A stretch of DNA of 64,000 nucleotides. It comes from Cornus controversa. Taxonomy: Eukaryota > Streptophyta > Magnoliopsida > Cornales > Cornaceae. Below are positions 1-12,797 of the stretch, piece after piece. The stretch is from contig CM048851.1 in assembly GCA_026545225.1 (NCBI GenBank), positions 30,131,956 through 30,195,955 on the forward strand, given 5' to 3'. How positions within the stretch are numbered: position 1 is the first letter of the stretch; every line of letters begins with the position of its first letter. The notes beneath the pieces are model-generated. The model did no database searches. It saw only the letters and a list, made by a program, of their open reading frames with translations, and was not told the origin of the DNA. A program made the position numbers and the translations under genes.

Positions 1-831
1 TAAAGGATCTTATAGGTGGCCAACCCACAACCTGTGCCCTGCATCAGATGGAAGATCAGAGACTATTCTCAAGATTAAGCCTGTAACTTTAACATGGAAC
101 TCCCATTTACATGTTTTTTGCACTCACTTAGTAGCAGGTGCACTGATATTGTTATTTGAGCAGTTCTCATTGGAAGAATGAGGCATGTCCTTGACAACAT
201 TCCGGGACTCTACCTCTTTCATTTTGGCTGGCTGAGTCCCAGGGATTTCTTTCACAGTACCAGGGTTCAATCCAATGTTTGGAGAAGGCCTGGGTGATTG
301 TATCACATTAACCTCTGAGCTGGCAAGAAAATTTCCCTGTACCATAGATTGGGTTGTTACTGAGTTAAATCAATTAGTAGAAAACATCCAATTTTCTTTA
401 GTATTTTAGACAGTGTCTTTCACCTCCGAGAATACATCCATAGCATCAGAGAACCCTCTTTTATTGCCCGAAATGACCATCTTCTGTGACAGCAAGTTGT
501 TATTATCCTTTGAAGGATGCAAAGGGAAGAGAGGTTTCTCATCAAGTTTTGGGGAGCTTAGCCGGCAGATCTCTGGATCTCTTTTGGGAGACTGGGATCC
601 AGGAAGTCCAAGCCTCAGCTCTGTAGCCTTCAAATTTAGACTGCTCTTATCATTTTTCGATGCGGTGGAGATCTTATAATTGTCTACAGAAGAACAATTA
701 GATAACCCCATGTAATTATGCTCCGTTAACGGTGATGCTTTCTGGCATATACTGCTCGTGGAAGCCGACGAAGCCCGCAAAGTTACATTGCTCCGTCCCT
801 CCTCCCCAACACCAAGCAGTGGTGGAGACAT
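1..831 (-). CDS. Aux/IAA transcriptional repressor (IAA8/IAA9/IAA27 type), 5' part, runs off left edge
   Basis: This is a nuclear auxin-response repressor that binds ARF factors and is degraded through TIR1/AFB co-receptors. Readable exons on the minus strand are 831-424 (136 codons, ATG at 831), 336-128, and 38 to beyond base 1. Exon 1 starts MSPPLLGVGEEG and carries domain I, TELRLGLPGS (residues 70-79), an LxLxL EAR repression motif that recruits TOPLESS. KRGFSDA (about 124-130) resembles the stretch that precedes the degron region in this clade. Joining exon 2 to exon 3 restores a lysine codon and runs directly into the domain II degron AQVVGWPPIRSF at bases 37-2. Domains III/IV (the PB1 fold) must lie beyond the window. 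I ended exon 1 at GAG|GTGAAAG because this joins in frame to GNFLASSEVN, as in IAA9-like proteins. The long Ser-rich N-terminus fits the IAA8/9/27 clade, but the exact orthologue is not decidable. Confidence 0.93.
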
Positions 832-2110
832 CACAATTTTTAATCACACTCCAATTCCTTTTAAACCTGCTTTATTTCAGGCCATTTGGATTAAAATTCT
901 AACTTCTAAGTGAAGATTCCAACATAAGACAACTAGAGAAGAAGAAGAAGAAGAAGAAGAAGAAGGGAAAGAAAAATTCAAAGCGTTGACCAACCCTCCG
1001 TTAAAAGGGAAAGATGAATTGTGGGACCATCTTGTTCTGATTAAAACATCTATTTGGTCATAAAACATACCCTCCATTCAAAGCTGCTAATACAAAATCA
1101 GTTACAGTAGTATATAAAAGCCCTTAATATTGGAAGATGCTTAGGGATTAAAATCATTAGAAGACAAAGCATAACAGCATGAAGCTCTTGTCTTTATTTT
1201 TGCTTCTTTTTTCTGGTGATGAAATTACTTGCTCATCACAAATTAAAAATAATAATAATAATAATAATAAAGTGGGAAAATCAAAGAACAAACAAATAGT
1301 CGTTTTAACCATTTAAGAACTGCAAATTTGTGGAGAATTTTATACAAACAAATAAATAAATAAATAAATATATATATATATTCCACGAAATAAGCTAACA
1401 AGAAAGTATTAAATATTGATTATGGATCTATATCACAATTTTAGGAGATAATTGTAAAAATGTTACTTATTTAGAGCTCTTGAGTTCAAATCCTATCTAA
1501 TACCTTACACTATGGTAAATCTTAACTACTTATAGCGATTCGAACAAAATAGATCAAAAAAGTATTCCAACCAAATCAATTGTGCGTGAATATATCTGTA
1601 TGTAATATGTAAAGTGCGCACACAGTCAATTTAAGCAATTTAAGTCTAAAAAACACGGACAATGACTGAAACTTGAAGTGCAATCACTAACATTATTATA
1701 TCTTGAAGGCAAAGGATACAAAACACAAACTGAAAATGAAATTTAACGATTATTGCAAAGTAGCTTAAATTCAAACGGCCATAAAATCACATAACAGATC
1801 TATCAAATCAAACAAAAAGCAACATAAACAAGTTTTTAAAAAAAAAAAAAAATGCAAAACTTAATAGAAAAAAAAAAAGAAAAAAAAAGGGAAAAAAAAA
1901 AAAGTTCAAGCATAGAGTAACAAAGAACACTAACATTTACAGGAAGAGAAAAAATCCAGAGAAAGTTGAATCTACAGACGTAAAATGCGAGTAAAAAAAA
2001 ACTCGGTTGTGACATTAAATAGAATTGAAAACTCGCATGCGAAGCTCAGAGTTAGAGGCTTGCCTGAATCAAATTGTAGTCTTCTAGATCAGTAGCTGAA
2101 GAGAGAGAAG
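832..2110 (-). promoter_or_regulatory. 5' leader, probable leader intron and proximal upstream region of the Aux/IAA gene
   Basis: No protein-coding exon is seen here. A pyrimidine-AAAGCAG acceptor-like site near 870 (minus strand) suggests that the ATG exon is preceded by a leader intron, which is common in this clade. A GA-rich stretch at 2090-2170 could be the first untranslated exon or the core promoter. The region also holds (GAA)n, (AAT)n near 1247-1270 and (AAAT)n near 1350-1368. The intron and exon limits are inference. Confidence 0.4.
936..965. repeat. (GAA)n microsatellite
   Basis: About ten uninterrupted GAA/AGA triplets lie upstream of the Aux/IAA start codon, probably inside a leader intron. 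On the gene's own strand they read as (TTC)n, a pyrimidine tract. Confidence 0.9.
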
Positions 2111-3545
2111 ATGATGAAGTGTTTAGAGTTTCAGAGGAGGTTTGCAGAGAGAGAGAGAAAGAGAGCTAAGGACCCTCCATTTTGGCAGAAAGTTACAAAA
2201 GTTCATTTGCTGTCCGATGTGAAACTCGATGCCAATAAAATAACACTTCAAATAAAAAGTCTTTTTCTTTTCTCAAGAAAAAGAAAAAGAAAAAGAAACA
2301 TTCATTTTCTTAACCAAACTTTTATCAGTTAGATAAAGGAAAATATAGGATTAGTTATGAGAAATATAAATAAAAGAAATGCGTTGGTCTCACGACTCTC
2401 ACGTCGTTTTCGGATATTTAAGGGGGAAATAAATAAATAAATAAAAGTATAAGTAGGAATCTTCATTAACGACACTTACGACAAAACTAAAATATAAATT
2501 AAAGTGCAAGAAGCACTCTTTTTATATGTAAGATGTCTGAACACTTTTCTGAAATTTAATTAACCATTGTTTTTTTTAAATTGTACAAATAAATTCATTC
2601 CGTCAATTTTTCAATATTGAAATGTCAAAAATTCTTTCTATTACGGATTTTTTAGTTGTGGGAAGAAAGAGAATTTGAGAAAGATAGTGAGAGAGATAGG
2701 GAAAAGAAAAAAAAATATGTGAGAGAGGAGAGAAAAAAGTTTGGATATATATATATATATATATATAGAAAGAGAAGAGAAAAAAAGTTGAGGAGAATTG
2801 TGGTCATTTAAAAAGCTTATTGAAAGGGGGTTTTGTTGCACATTTTTTTATATAACAAGGGATTTCTTGCACTTTAAAATAATTTATAAATCAAGTGTTT
2901 TTCAGATTAAGTGTCTTCGTGCAATTTTCAGTTTTATCACAGATTCCTTATCATTTTCCTTCATTTCCTCCAATTTTATTATACATAAAATCAATTTATT
3001 AGTAAAATTTTCAAATTTATGTTGAAAACTCATGGCCAAAAAATGGCGATGTGTGTGTATATCTATAATGTATCCGGTGAGCGTGTGTGTTATATAACAT
3101 TTATAATTTATAAGAAATGATAAATTATTTTCAAAACTTAACCAAACAATCCAAAATAAGAAGCAAATAGTTTTTCATATATAAAAATCAAATGGCATAC
3201 ACTGATAAACATCATACAATAATATACTAATTTAATCGACCTAATTCTTATTTTTTATTTCATAAATGATATATTGTAAAAACAGAACAAAGATGGTTAT
3301 TCAAAATTTCAAACTAGTTTGTAAATTCAAGAGCCATGTTATAAAAGTGGGATAAAATCCTAGGACTTGAATGGTTATGGATTGAAATTTCACACATTTT
3401 ATTTCCAAAATAGAACTCATACTTCTGACTTCAAATACAAACTTTTCACACCTTCCTATACCCTTGATGTATTATGTTCCATGATTTAATATGTAATTAT
3501 GTATTTAACGTATAAGTAGAGAGTCATCTTTGTATACTTAAATTT
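2111..3545. other. AT-rich intergenic DNA, no gene seen
   Basis: It contains short low-complexity runs, including a purine-rich tract at 2655-2740 followed by (AT)n at 2745-2767. The short open frames here are purine or AT artefacts with no recognisable domain. Confidence 0.6.
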
Positions 3546-3850
3546 TAGGAGTGGAACTTGGGTGGGCCTAACCCAAGCAATTCAAATTTTGCCCCCAAAT
3601 TTTATGAGGGTGGGAAGGTACTTGAGACCATGGGATTGGGGCTGGATTTAAATTTGAGAGTTCAAATATATTTTGAACTGGGATTTGGTTAAAAGTTTTA
3701 CTAATTCGATGAACCCGAAATACAAGAAAAGATTATAATTTTCATATATTTAAAGTTATATTGTTTATGTAAAATAAACTTAAACTTAGATGATTTATAA
3801 TATTATGAGTATTAACCTAACTTTGACACGTTTGCTTTATAGTTTTGTAA
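3546..3850. mobile_element. Degenerate copy of the hAT-like repeat family found complete at 14954-15865
   Basis: The stretch starts TAGGAGTGGAACTTGGGTGG and continues for about 300 bases collinear with 14954-15245. Shared points are a 'tgccc..aaattttatg..g' block, the 'gacat/cgTTTGCTTTA' end block and the same AT-rich middle. Only the left half is recognisable, and no right terminus or target duplication was found. It is an old non-autonomous copy. Confidence 0.55.
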
Positions 3851-4799
3851 TACAAATGTAAATTTGTATATATATGAGGTCAATTTAGGATAGTTTTACT
3901 CCTATTAGTAAATTTGTAACACATATGTAATGAAGTTGAAAGGTTCTGTCTATTATATACATGAGATCAATTTAAGAGTGTCAGGGGCACAATTGCCATG
4001 ATAGATCGATAAAGTATTGAATACTCGGGTAAGAGTACCCATAACTATCATCGACCAATGAAAATTCTTCCCTTCACTTGATAATAGAAAATATTAACTC
4101 ACCATTGGTCGGAGTGATTAGAGCTACAGTACGTCGGTACCCTTGGGGTAGTCTATATTTTTCTGAGGTTGATGAGGTTCATATTGGCAAATTGTCCTAC
4201 TAGTGCACCATCTAATCAATCAAAATTCGTGACATGTCCAAATCACTACCCTTCATTGTTGCTTTCCTAACTAAGTTAAGATGAGCTCATAAGATGTCCT
4301 AAGCTTTTTTGGCAATGCATCAACTATAGTCTATATTTTGATTGCAAGAGTAGGAGTGACAATATTTGACACGATATGCTAATACTCTTGAGTTGACAAG
4401 CAGATTAAACGTATTGTGTTTGTGTTTGTCTTGCCAATTCATTTATAATTTGATTAAATCCGTTTAACTAAACATGTCATGTTTGTTACACACATATATA
4501 ATTAGACGTTTCGAATAAACGTGTCATGTTCATTTAGAAACGACCATAATAGTATAATTTTTTAATTAAACATGTTTTGTCGTGTTGTGTCAAGTTTTGA
4601 CCTATTTATTAAACAGGTTATACGAATTATGCCATCTTTCAATAATAATCGATATCGTATTTGTGTCTATGTATATAATAATATGATACCTATGTCATGA
4701 CAAAACAACACGAATTATCATAAAACACTTTTACCATTGTCCATTAATGGGATAAAACATCGCATGCAAAGAAATTGATTTGCAAGAATTGGTAGCTAG
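3851..4799. other. Intergenic DNA, no gene or clear element seen
   Basis: This is mixed AT-rich sequence. Short open frames show no family similarity that I recognise. Confidence 0.55.
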
Positions 4800-5672
4800 G
4801 GGCTCGTTCACTAACGAAAACAAATTTTGGTTTTCTATTTCTATCCGCTAAAAAGGCAAAAACAAAAACAAAAAATATGTTTAGTAAAATGTTTCTATTC
4901 TTTGTAATGAAAAATGTTTCTCGTTTTTGTGAAAAGAGGAGGAAATAAAAAAAAAAGATATTTTTTTCTCTTCACTGAAGCAGGACACACTTAGTTAAAT
5001 AATATATAATATTAAACATAACTTTCACTATCCATGATTTTTTGCACAATTGTTTTCTTATTTACATATTATAATCGTTTTCTTGTCTACTTAGCTAAAT
5101 AATATATAATAAATTAATATAATAATATATAATGTGCATAAATTATCTATATTAAAATAAAAAAATACTTTGAAAATACTATTACTTTCATCTTTTTTTA
5201 AAAAAAAAAATCACTTATAAATAATAACCCTTTATGATATACATGTTATGTATATTATTATCATTTAACTTGTATCATTTTTTAATTTAATTTTCACATA
5301 TATATGATATCAATTTTAATTTAAGTTACTTTTTACATATATATGATATCAATTTTAATTTAATTTTTTACATATATATGATATCAATTTTAATTTAATT
5401 TAATTTTCACATATATATGATATCATACTTATGGAAAACTAATTCTGCTGAAAAGTTCTTTTGTATTGTATAATAGTTACGTGTTCAAATATGAAGAAAA
5501 AAAATGTGCAGCAAATGTGTACTAAACACTGTTTTTTATTCTAAAAAATGTAAAAACAACAAGTTTAATGAACGTTATTTTTGTTTTTTGTTTTCACTCA
5601 GAAAAAATAAGAATATATTTCTATTTTTTTTAGTACAAAAATAAAAAACGTTTTCGTCGGTGAACGCATCCT
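4800..5672. mobile_element. Non-autonomous DNA transposon with terminal inverted repeats (about 0.87 kb)
   Basis: The left end GGGCTCGTTCACTAACGAAA is mirrored at the right end, which reads GTTTTCGTCGGTGAACGCAT on the plus strand. The inverted ends agree at about 17 of 22 positions. Subterminal A/T-rich runs (aaaacaaaaac at left, gttttttgttttc at right) are also mirrored. Flanking 8-mers (GTAGCTAG and TAAGTTAG) agree at only five of eight positions, so the superfamily stays open between hAT-like and Mutator-like. There is no transposase frame inside. Confidence 0.7.
5290..5432. repeat. Four-copy tandem repeat of about 36-40 bp inside the TIR element
   Basis: The unit core is catatatatgatatcaattt followed by taatttaa-type filler. 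Copies start near 5297, 5334, 5370 and 5409. It is an internal expansion of the element at 4800-5672. Confidence 0.75.
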
Positions 5673-6444
5673 AAGTTAGCCATTTTCCATATATCGGAGA
5701 GCATTACAACACAATAGCCAAACTAATTGTTTAGCCCATTTTAACAAATTCAAAAACTCCACTCACCTCACTTCTCACCTTTCTTTTTCCTTTCCTTTTC
5801 TTTCTTTTCCTTTTCCTTTTTTTTCCCTTTCCCTTGTTGTCAAGAGCTTTTCTATTTTCGTCAATGCAATGTATATGCATATAATTATAAAAGCTGTTGG
5901 TATAATTATTGCTAAGTGAATAGCAGTTTGACAGGTATATTATTTTCATAATATTGATAAGTTTTTTTAATAATAATATTTATTATTATTATTTTTGAAA
6001 GATTCTGTTTTTCCCACCCCATGTTATATGGAAACACAAATCTTAATGTTATAAATGCCCCACTCACGTGCATGACATGGGCCCCACCCAAGCGCACGCT
6101 GTCTAATGCTGTAGGCCACAATGGTGGAGCCAATTAGAGCCGTACGATCCTCTAAACTTGATGCTAGTATTATCTCAGAGTTGCACCAAATAATAACTAT
6201 TCTTAAATAATACTCCGTATTATATTATGTATGAAAAAATATATATATTGCATACAGTTTTCCATAATAAGTATATTGTTTTGATAACAATGTGATTTAT
6301 TTTCTTTTTATTAATATGGTTGCGAATATTTAAAAATAGATGGATATTAGTTGAGAGAAAAAAGTTATTATGAGCGCTTATATTCTGTGATGTCACACTA
6401 TGAACCAACATAAAAAATAACAATAATATATATATATATATATA
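5673..6444. other. Intergenic DNA with a pyrimidine-rich tract
   Basis: A long CT-rich run (about 5775-5835) and AT-rich sequence fill this interval. No coding potential is supported. Confidence 0.55.
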
Positions 6445-6737
6445 CAGGGCCGGTTCTGAGATTACCAAAATCTCGAGGGGCCCTAAGTGAACTTCCAACA
6501 TGAGGCCCATATACGCGTAATTTTTTTTTATAAAGTGCAAATTTTTAACACTCCTCTTAAGACTTTTAACTTTAAATATAATTCTGCCGAGATATTGAAT
6601 ATGATTTTCTTCAATATTGTTTGGCTGGAGAAGAAAATTGAAAGATGTTGAAAAGAGGGAGGAATAAAGAAAAGAGAAAAAAATTTTAAAAAAAAGAAGA
6701 GAGAAGTCAATAGATTCATTGAAGGAGGCAAATAAAG

Positions 6738-6773
<36 letters not shown>

Positions 6774-6940
6774 TGTTTTTAACTTATACAATATATAACT
6801 ATTTTTTTTTTTTGGCCCCTTTCTCTATGTCTTTAACTTATACAATATATATTGTACAATTTTTTTTTTTTGGGCCCCTTTCTCACTGTGTTTAACTTAT
6901 ACAATATATTTGAGTCATTTTTTCTTTGTTTTTAACTCAT

Positions 6941-6975
<35 letters not shown>

Positions 6976-7093
6976 TTTTTTTTGGGCCCCTAGATTTTGG
7001 AGGCTTAGGCGACCGCCTAGGTCGCCTATAGTCCCCTAGATTTTGGAGGCCCTAGGCGACCGCCTAAATCGCCTATAGTCAGGGCCGGCCCAG
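6445..7093. mobile_element. Non-autonomous hAT-type element, CAGGGCCGG ends
   Basis: The left terminus is CAGGGCCGGTTCTGAGATT. The right terminus, read outwards, is CTGGGCCGG, one mismatch from the left end. TATATATA flanks both ends and would fit the 8-bp target duplication of hAT elements, but it lies in (AT)n DNA and so is weak support. CAGGG-type ends with GGCCC-rich subterminal DNA are known from plant hAT families. No transposase is present. Confidence 0.75.
6777..7082. repeat. Two sets of internal tandem repeats in the hAT element
   Basis: The first set is four diverged copies of a unit of about 60-70 bp containing TTTAACTTATACAATATAT and GGGCCCC. The second is two copies of a unit of about 48 bp (6986-7032 and 7034-7080) built on CCCCTAGATTTTGGAGGC and the near-palindrome TAGGCGACCGCCTA. 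Subterminal repeats of this sort are typical transposase-binding arrays of hAT elements. Confidence 0.7.
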
Positions 7094-10000
7094 TATATAT
7101 ATATATAAACACTCATATTGGAAATGCATTTAAAAGAAAAACTAAATCATATAAGTATATATTTTATTAAAAAAATGACATCAGGTTATGTTTATATAAA
7201 TTTAATTGGTTTATTTATTTATATAAAAAAGTTATTTTATTCAAATATTCACTGAAATAGGCAAGTAAATCACAATGGTTTGATGGCATTAAGGTAGAAC
7301 ACTATAATTCAGGGGTCCCATGAAGACATCTTTTTATATATATATAAAATATATACACATGTGTGTATATACTATACGGTTGAGTGGAGAGAGAGAGAGA
7401 GAGAAAGAGAGAGTCACGCAACAAGCATTTAGCTGTAGTTGCGTTTATGGAGGGCGACAAAGGGATAACAAGCGGGAAGCAATATGATGCGGTTGGGGAA
7501 CAATAAAACGGCTTTTGGAATTTGATTGCCAGGTGTAGACCCACAACAAATAACGTCCTTAGCTGCTGCCTTGGCCCAAGCGCAAATATACCGCGCGTGT
7601 AAAATACACTGTACAAAATATCGTTACAAGTAGCAAAACTAGACGAACCAAACTTAAAATGTACTGTTTCGTCCCGTTTTAAAATAAAACGGATCGATTT
7701 TAGTTTTAAAAATTATAGAATCGAGTTGATTATTAGTCCATTCGGGTTTGAAGTTCAAGAGCATCGAATTGAACCGTATAATTAATAATAAATATATATA
7801 GATATATATTATTGTATACTACACTTTGTTCTATTTTTGTTGATAAAAAATATAATTTATCATACAGTGTAATACAAAGAATCATTACACACATATATTT
7901 ATATTATATTTAAGCATTGTGTTTGAATCTCTCTAAAAGAAATCACGATTTAATGGTTAAAAATGTTTAAAAAATTAATTTTATGATTCAAAATATCTAT
8001 GTTTATTTACGGTCTAAAATAACTATCTTTATCTATAATCGAACGGTCACGATTCACCCACTACAGTTTTACCTAATTCACATACACATCTACCTACTTT
8101 TACACCTAAAATAACATTATCTTTTTTATAATGTTGTAGGCATGATTACGAGCAATACGCTAGCATATATATATTTCAAAACGTGATTTTTCATTTGATT
8201 GGTATGTATACACACATAAAAAAGTTCAAAATTGATCCGAAATCGATGACTTCAATTTAGTTTGGTTCAATTTGATTCCAATATTTAAAAAAAATTAGAA
8301 TACTTAAAAGGGACAAGCAAGTGTAATCACACGCTAAAGTTCTATTCGCTGAGGGAACTAAAACTGAGTTTTTATATTTTCCTTTTCATTTGTGCGCTTT
8401 TGGTAGGTTAATCATATACACACGTAACTCGCACCCATTCTTGTCTCACTATTTAGTATTTATTTGTAGAGATGAGAGATATTGTTTGACTGGTTCTTGG
8501 TCGTTTTTATCTTTTCTTTTTTTGACAAATTTTTTTTGTTTCATTGAGAAGAAACTCGTACACTCGTTTTGTCTCTCTTTGCAAACGCGAATCCTTTCAT
8601 TTCACATCCAGATATCGATGAGATATTGTAAATGAGTGAAAAAAATCTCGCATAAAATTAGTAAACCATAAAAAGTTGAAAAAGGCTCGAAGTTTACGTG
8701 TCATGTATATATGTTGAATTGATTATAACTCTATAGTGTATACACATAACCATGTATATATGTTGAAATGATTGAACTGTATAATGTCTACACATAATAC
8801 TAATCCGTTTTTTATTTTTATTTTTAACCATCTTATGAAATAATATTTTAGAGAAAATTATTCATCATTTTGTGTTATAAAAAATAGAAAAAAATGAACG
8901 AATGCAAAATTTTTTGGAATGGGAGCAGGGATTGAAGAACTATCAAAAATTAGATTTTCTCGTTACAGGGTAAAACCGAGACTAAGACATGTTTCTTTAA
9001 ATAGGGTTGGAGTGGAAATAGGGAATTCCGACTCATACGGTCGTATCAACCCTCTTTGAGATCCCTAAGGCCATGTTTAGATGTATCGAATCGGTGCATT
9101 GGAATTAGAATTACCTAAAATTTAGTAATACTGATTTGGTATTCCCAAATGCAACATAAAAGTTTTTTCCAAAATACATGTTTCTTTAAACATGGTCGCA
9201 GAGCGTGAAGGAAAAGGGTTGTTATACCATATCCTTTGAGATCCTTAGTTAGGTACCTAGGTTCAATAAGACCATCACTAGTGGTACTTGTCACGCTTGT
9301 TGGATTATGAGTCTATGTAGATTCCATGTAATTTGTCTTTTCTTGTAATTTTCATTTATAATAAAATTTGTGGAATGACTGTAATAAGTAATTAGGCTTA
9401 GGCTAATCTCTTTTATTCCTTAATGTTTTAAAAGCACAAAACACACATTGATAATTTAATTTAGCACTTAATTATGAATTAATTAAGTATTTTATCTAAT
9501 TAAGTATGTTTGATAGCAAGTATCACTTAAAAAATAAATGCAACTTAAAACGAGGTAAAAAAATATAAGTGTCAATGATTTCATTTATCACTCAAACTTG
9601 AACACTTAAAATCCAAAAAAAAACATATAAAAAAAATCCTCAATTTATAATTACTGCCTAAAATTTCTACTCAGCTCTTAAAAATTTTAAGTTTTATCAA
9701 ATAGAACCTTACCATTTTTTTTTTTTTGTTTTTTTGAGAGAGGTTAGGTAAGTAATTTTGGGCCAGGCCCAGGTTTTTTTATATAGATCAAGATCCAAAT
9801 TGCTTGGTGCAATTATGATGTGGTTTAAGATTAGCCCAAGTGGATATGGTGTAATTACAGATTAGCCCAAACCTGATTCTGAGATTGTTAAAAGTGATCA
9901 AATGGAGTACCAGTTAAGCTGGGTTTAATTTGTAGCTTTATTAATTAAAAAGGTTTTGCAAAGTCGAAATATAAGGCTTTGATAATTGGGCTTGTCCAAG

Positions 10001-11339
10001 TGGATATAAGCGGGTCTAAAGCATAGTGAGTCAAAATAGGTCCAACTAGCTTATGCAAGAGGAATTCCCGGATATTAACCCGAACGGAAAACGGGTTGGA
10101 TAAGGTTGGATTTGGATAATATTCGCCACTTTTGCTCATCATTATGGAAAAGCAATGGGGTCCACCTTTATTTATTTATTTATTTCAACTTTAGGTCCAC
10201 ATTTCAAATACTCCTATTGTAAAATAAAAATAAATAAAAGAAAAACACTGCATATAGATTTAAACTCATCTTCATAATAATTTTTAAATACATGCACTTA
10301 TGGAGGATGACTCATTTTCATATTGTGAATCAATTTTTTGGTTTTTTGAACCAACTTTGGTAACAATAATATAAAGAAAATATGTGTATTTCACGTATCA
10401 TATATATATATATATACGGCCATTGAATTTTAGAAAAAAAATTGGATGCTCATGAACTTGAGAATGAAGAGAAACAAACTCAAAACTATGCCTTCAAGTT
10501 TAATATATGGTTATTTAATTTGAGTGAGTTGGATTAACAAATTAGCCCAAACTCAATCAACGATACTAAATTTTGACCCAAGCAAAATCCGAGTTGAACT
10601 CCCAAGTTCCCAACCCTCTTTCAAAACAATAACTCTTACCATTAATTTAAAATTTCAAATAAAAAAAATCCACAATCATATTCTTCTATTAATATTTAAG
10701 AAATGTTGCTTTGAGATCTATCTCATAACACTTGTCACGAGTTCTATATCAGTTTGTGGTTTTTACACGTTCTTTATTTTGACTTCGTTTAACTAAATTA
10801 TACTATCAACTTTAACCGTCTCGTATAATTTCATTTCATGGTATTTTGAATTAATTTTTTTACAGTGATATCACTTTATTATTGGTTATGCGAGTGTAAT
10901 TTGTGCATTTTCTTTTTGGGTCCAAAATGTGTTATTTAAAAGAGAGCTCGTGACAAGTATAACAAGGAAGACCTCATAATAACATTACTCTTAATATTTA
11001 TTCCCATGTGTCTAGCAAATATACATGTTTTAGAATGTTTAGGGCTATAATCATGACTTAAGTTCATGGCGATAATCTAGGTAGTCCCCACTTCTAATTA
11101 AGAAGATACTTCACTCCACTCACTCCACTCACTTCTTCGCAATAAATGAGAGACAATTGGGGCTAAGGTACACACAGTCCTGTTCAGTCTGATTTTTGTA
11201 TTTTTTTGAAATCAAATCGTTTGGTCCGATTTTGCTAAAAATGGAACCGATCTGAACCGTTGTAACCAATGAAACCGTGATCGAGTCGGATTGTAAAAAA
11301 TTAGACCGAACTATCCGGTCCAATTTAATTTTTTGATTT
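7094..11339. other. 4.2 kb gene-free DNA with weak transposon traces
   Basis: It contains (GA)n at 7387-7413. A possible short TIR unit lies at about 9070-9197, with GGCCATGTTTAGA at one end and GACCATGTTTAAA read from the other. A region at 11200-11330 is rich in 'CGGTCCGA'-like words seen in plant repeats. No exon, tRNA or intact element could be supported. Confidence 0.5.
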
Positions 11340-11745
11340 GGATGGATTTTTATGTACTCTTAACAGGGGCTGATTTACTGATCTATAGACTTGTAAAAGT
11401 CCCAAATTGAACTCCATTGGACAAGGCTCTAGATAATCCTTCAACACAAAGCAAAAACAAAAATGGAGATAGGGGATCCCCGAGTCTAGTTCCTCTTGAA
11501 GGGTTAAGGCATTCAAAAGGTTCACGATTTAGCACAAAAGAGTAACTCACTATTGAAATGTATTGGAGAAGAATAATGGACACTCATTGAGGAGCAAATC
11601 CCATTTTAAGCATTACGAATTTAGGATACATCCACTCAATACTGTCATAAGCCTTTCTAATGTGCAATTTAATATTCATAAATCGTTCCTCGTCCTCTTT
11701 TGGTTCTCAAATAATGAATTAATTCATGTCGAACAAGAAAATTAT
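11340..11745 (-). mobile_element. LINE (L1-type non-LTR retrotransposon) reverse-transcriptase fragment, dead
   Basis: On the minus strand the sequence reads IRKAYDSIEW and then LKMGFA. After an in-frame TGA at about 11584-11586 come VSYSFVLN, NPSRGTRLGDPLSPFLF and LLCVEGLSRAL. These match, in order, the conserved RT blocks of plant L1-type LINEs (K/A-YDRVEW, SYSFLLNG, P-RGLRQGDPLSP-LF). Only about 130 codons survive; the YADD catalytic block and the endonuclease are missing. A further stop follows near 11383. It is a fragment with no target duplication found. Confidence 0.85.
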
Positions 11746-11785
11746 TAAAATTAAGTCGAATGTCAACTAGCAATGGCCTTAGAAT

Positions 11786-11940
11786 GACTCTGTTTGGATT
11801 AATTTTTGAAAAGTAGCTTTCGACTTTTCAAATTCAAAAATCATATTAAAGAGTATTTGAATCGGTAAGGTTGAAGAGTTTCGAAATTTAAAAACTTCGT
11901 TCAAAGAAAGTTGATGAATACTAACTTACTCATTTAGCTT
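11786..11940. mobile_element. MITE end fragment related to the element at 17798-18046
   Basis: The stretch GACTCTGTTTGGATTAATTT, followed by TTGAAAAGTAGC..TTCGACTTTTCA, matches the inverted right end of the 17.8-18.0 kb element at about 38 of 45 positions. Its partner terminus is not recognisable, so this is a partial copy. Confidence 0.55.
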
Positions 11941-12689
11941 CTGATTTTTTTTTTTGTTTTACTTTTGTGTAAAAACATTATCTTTAGGCCACATTTTAAA
12001 ATGCAATGATTGACACTTCCAGGTAAGAAACCGAAGTGATGATTCGCAATAATATTTCAAAAAAGGTAGAGTGAAACCATCGACCGGAATTTTGAGTGGC
12101 ACATATCCATGATGGATTGCCTTTTCAATTTCAACAATTCACTGTTCATAATGGAAGCAACTGTGGTAGGGATGAGATAAATAAATTCTAGAAAATCAAG
12201 AGATATTCAGTAACCATAGAAGCCATACCCTACATATCCTCCACCCAAACCCCATTATCATCTTCCAAACCTCTAATTGCAATTCTCTCTCTCCTCTGAA
12301 TGGTTGTCTGATTAAAAAAACCTTGTATTTTTATCCCAATTTTGTAACCAGAACATAATTGATTTCTGTTGCCAATATTTAATTCAAAGTCTCATTTTTT
12401 TCTTTCATAATAAAAATAAAAAATGCAATAAATAAAAATATCCACTTTAGTGACCCACCCATTACTGTATAAATAAATAAATCACAAAATCCCTGTATAA
12501 TAATATAATATGTGAACAAGGACACGTCAACAACAAGACAACAACAAACATCTGGTCTAAATTTTGATATTATCCTTTTATTTTTTTAATTCCAACTGTT
12601 TCACAGAAATTGCTCTCTAGTCCTATCTTCACGTCGCTGCATTATTGCCCCATCTTGGGTCCCACTCCTACCTATTACCCACCTGCTGA
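11941..12689. other. Region upstream of the PB1-protein gene
   Basis: AT-rich sequence with no coding exon. The last 200-300 bases probably include the promoter of the PB1 gene, but no single TATA box stands out. Confidence 0.45.
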
Positions 12690-12797
12690 CCCGCACGTGC
12701 CACTCCAACTCTCTCTCTCTCTCTCTCTCTCTACAACTCTCTCTCATGGCGAAACAGTGCAAATTCTGACAGACCCTAACCATCCGAAATCAAATCA
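12690..12797 (+). promoter_or_regulatory. CT-rich 5' leader with a 7-codon upstream ORF
   Basis: A (CT)n pyrimidine tract at 12711-12732 sits just upstream of an ATG at 12746. That ATG opens a short frame, MAKQCKF, ending at TGA 12767-12769, 28 bases before the main ATG at 12798. If the transcript starts upstream of 12746, scanning ribosomes meet this uORF first. Pyrimidine patches near the transcription start are usual in plant core promoters. The transcription start itself is not visible. Confidence 0.55.

Noticed and set aside
2111-2332. A 73-codon frame beginning MMKCLEFQRRFAERER
   Set aside because: It overlaps the GA-rich leader/promoter of the Aux/IAA gene on the other strand and is purine-repeat driven.
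9070-9197. A short element with GGCCATGTTTA-type inverted ends
   Set aside because: The inverted match is only about 12 bases, with no target duplication and no second copy in the window. It is mentioned in the regional entry only.
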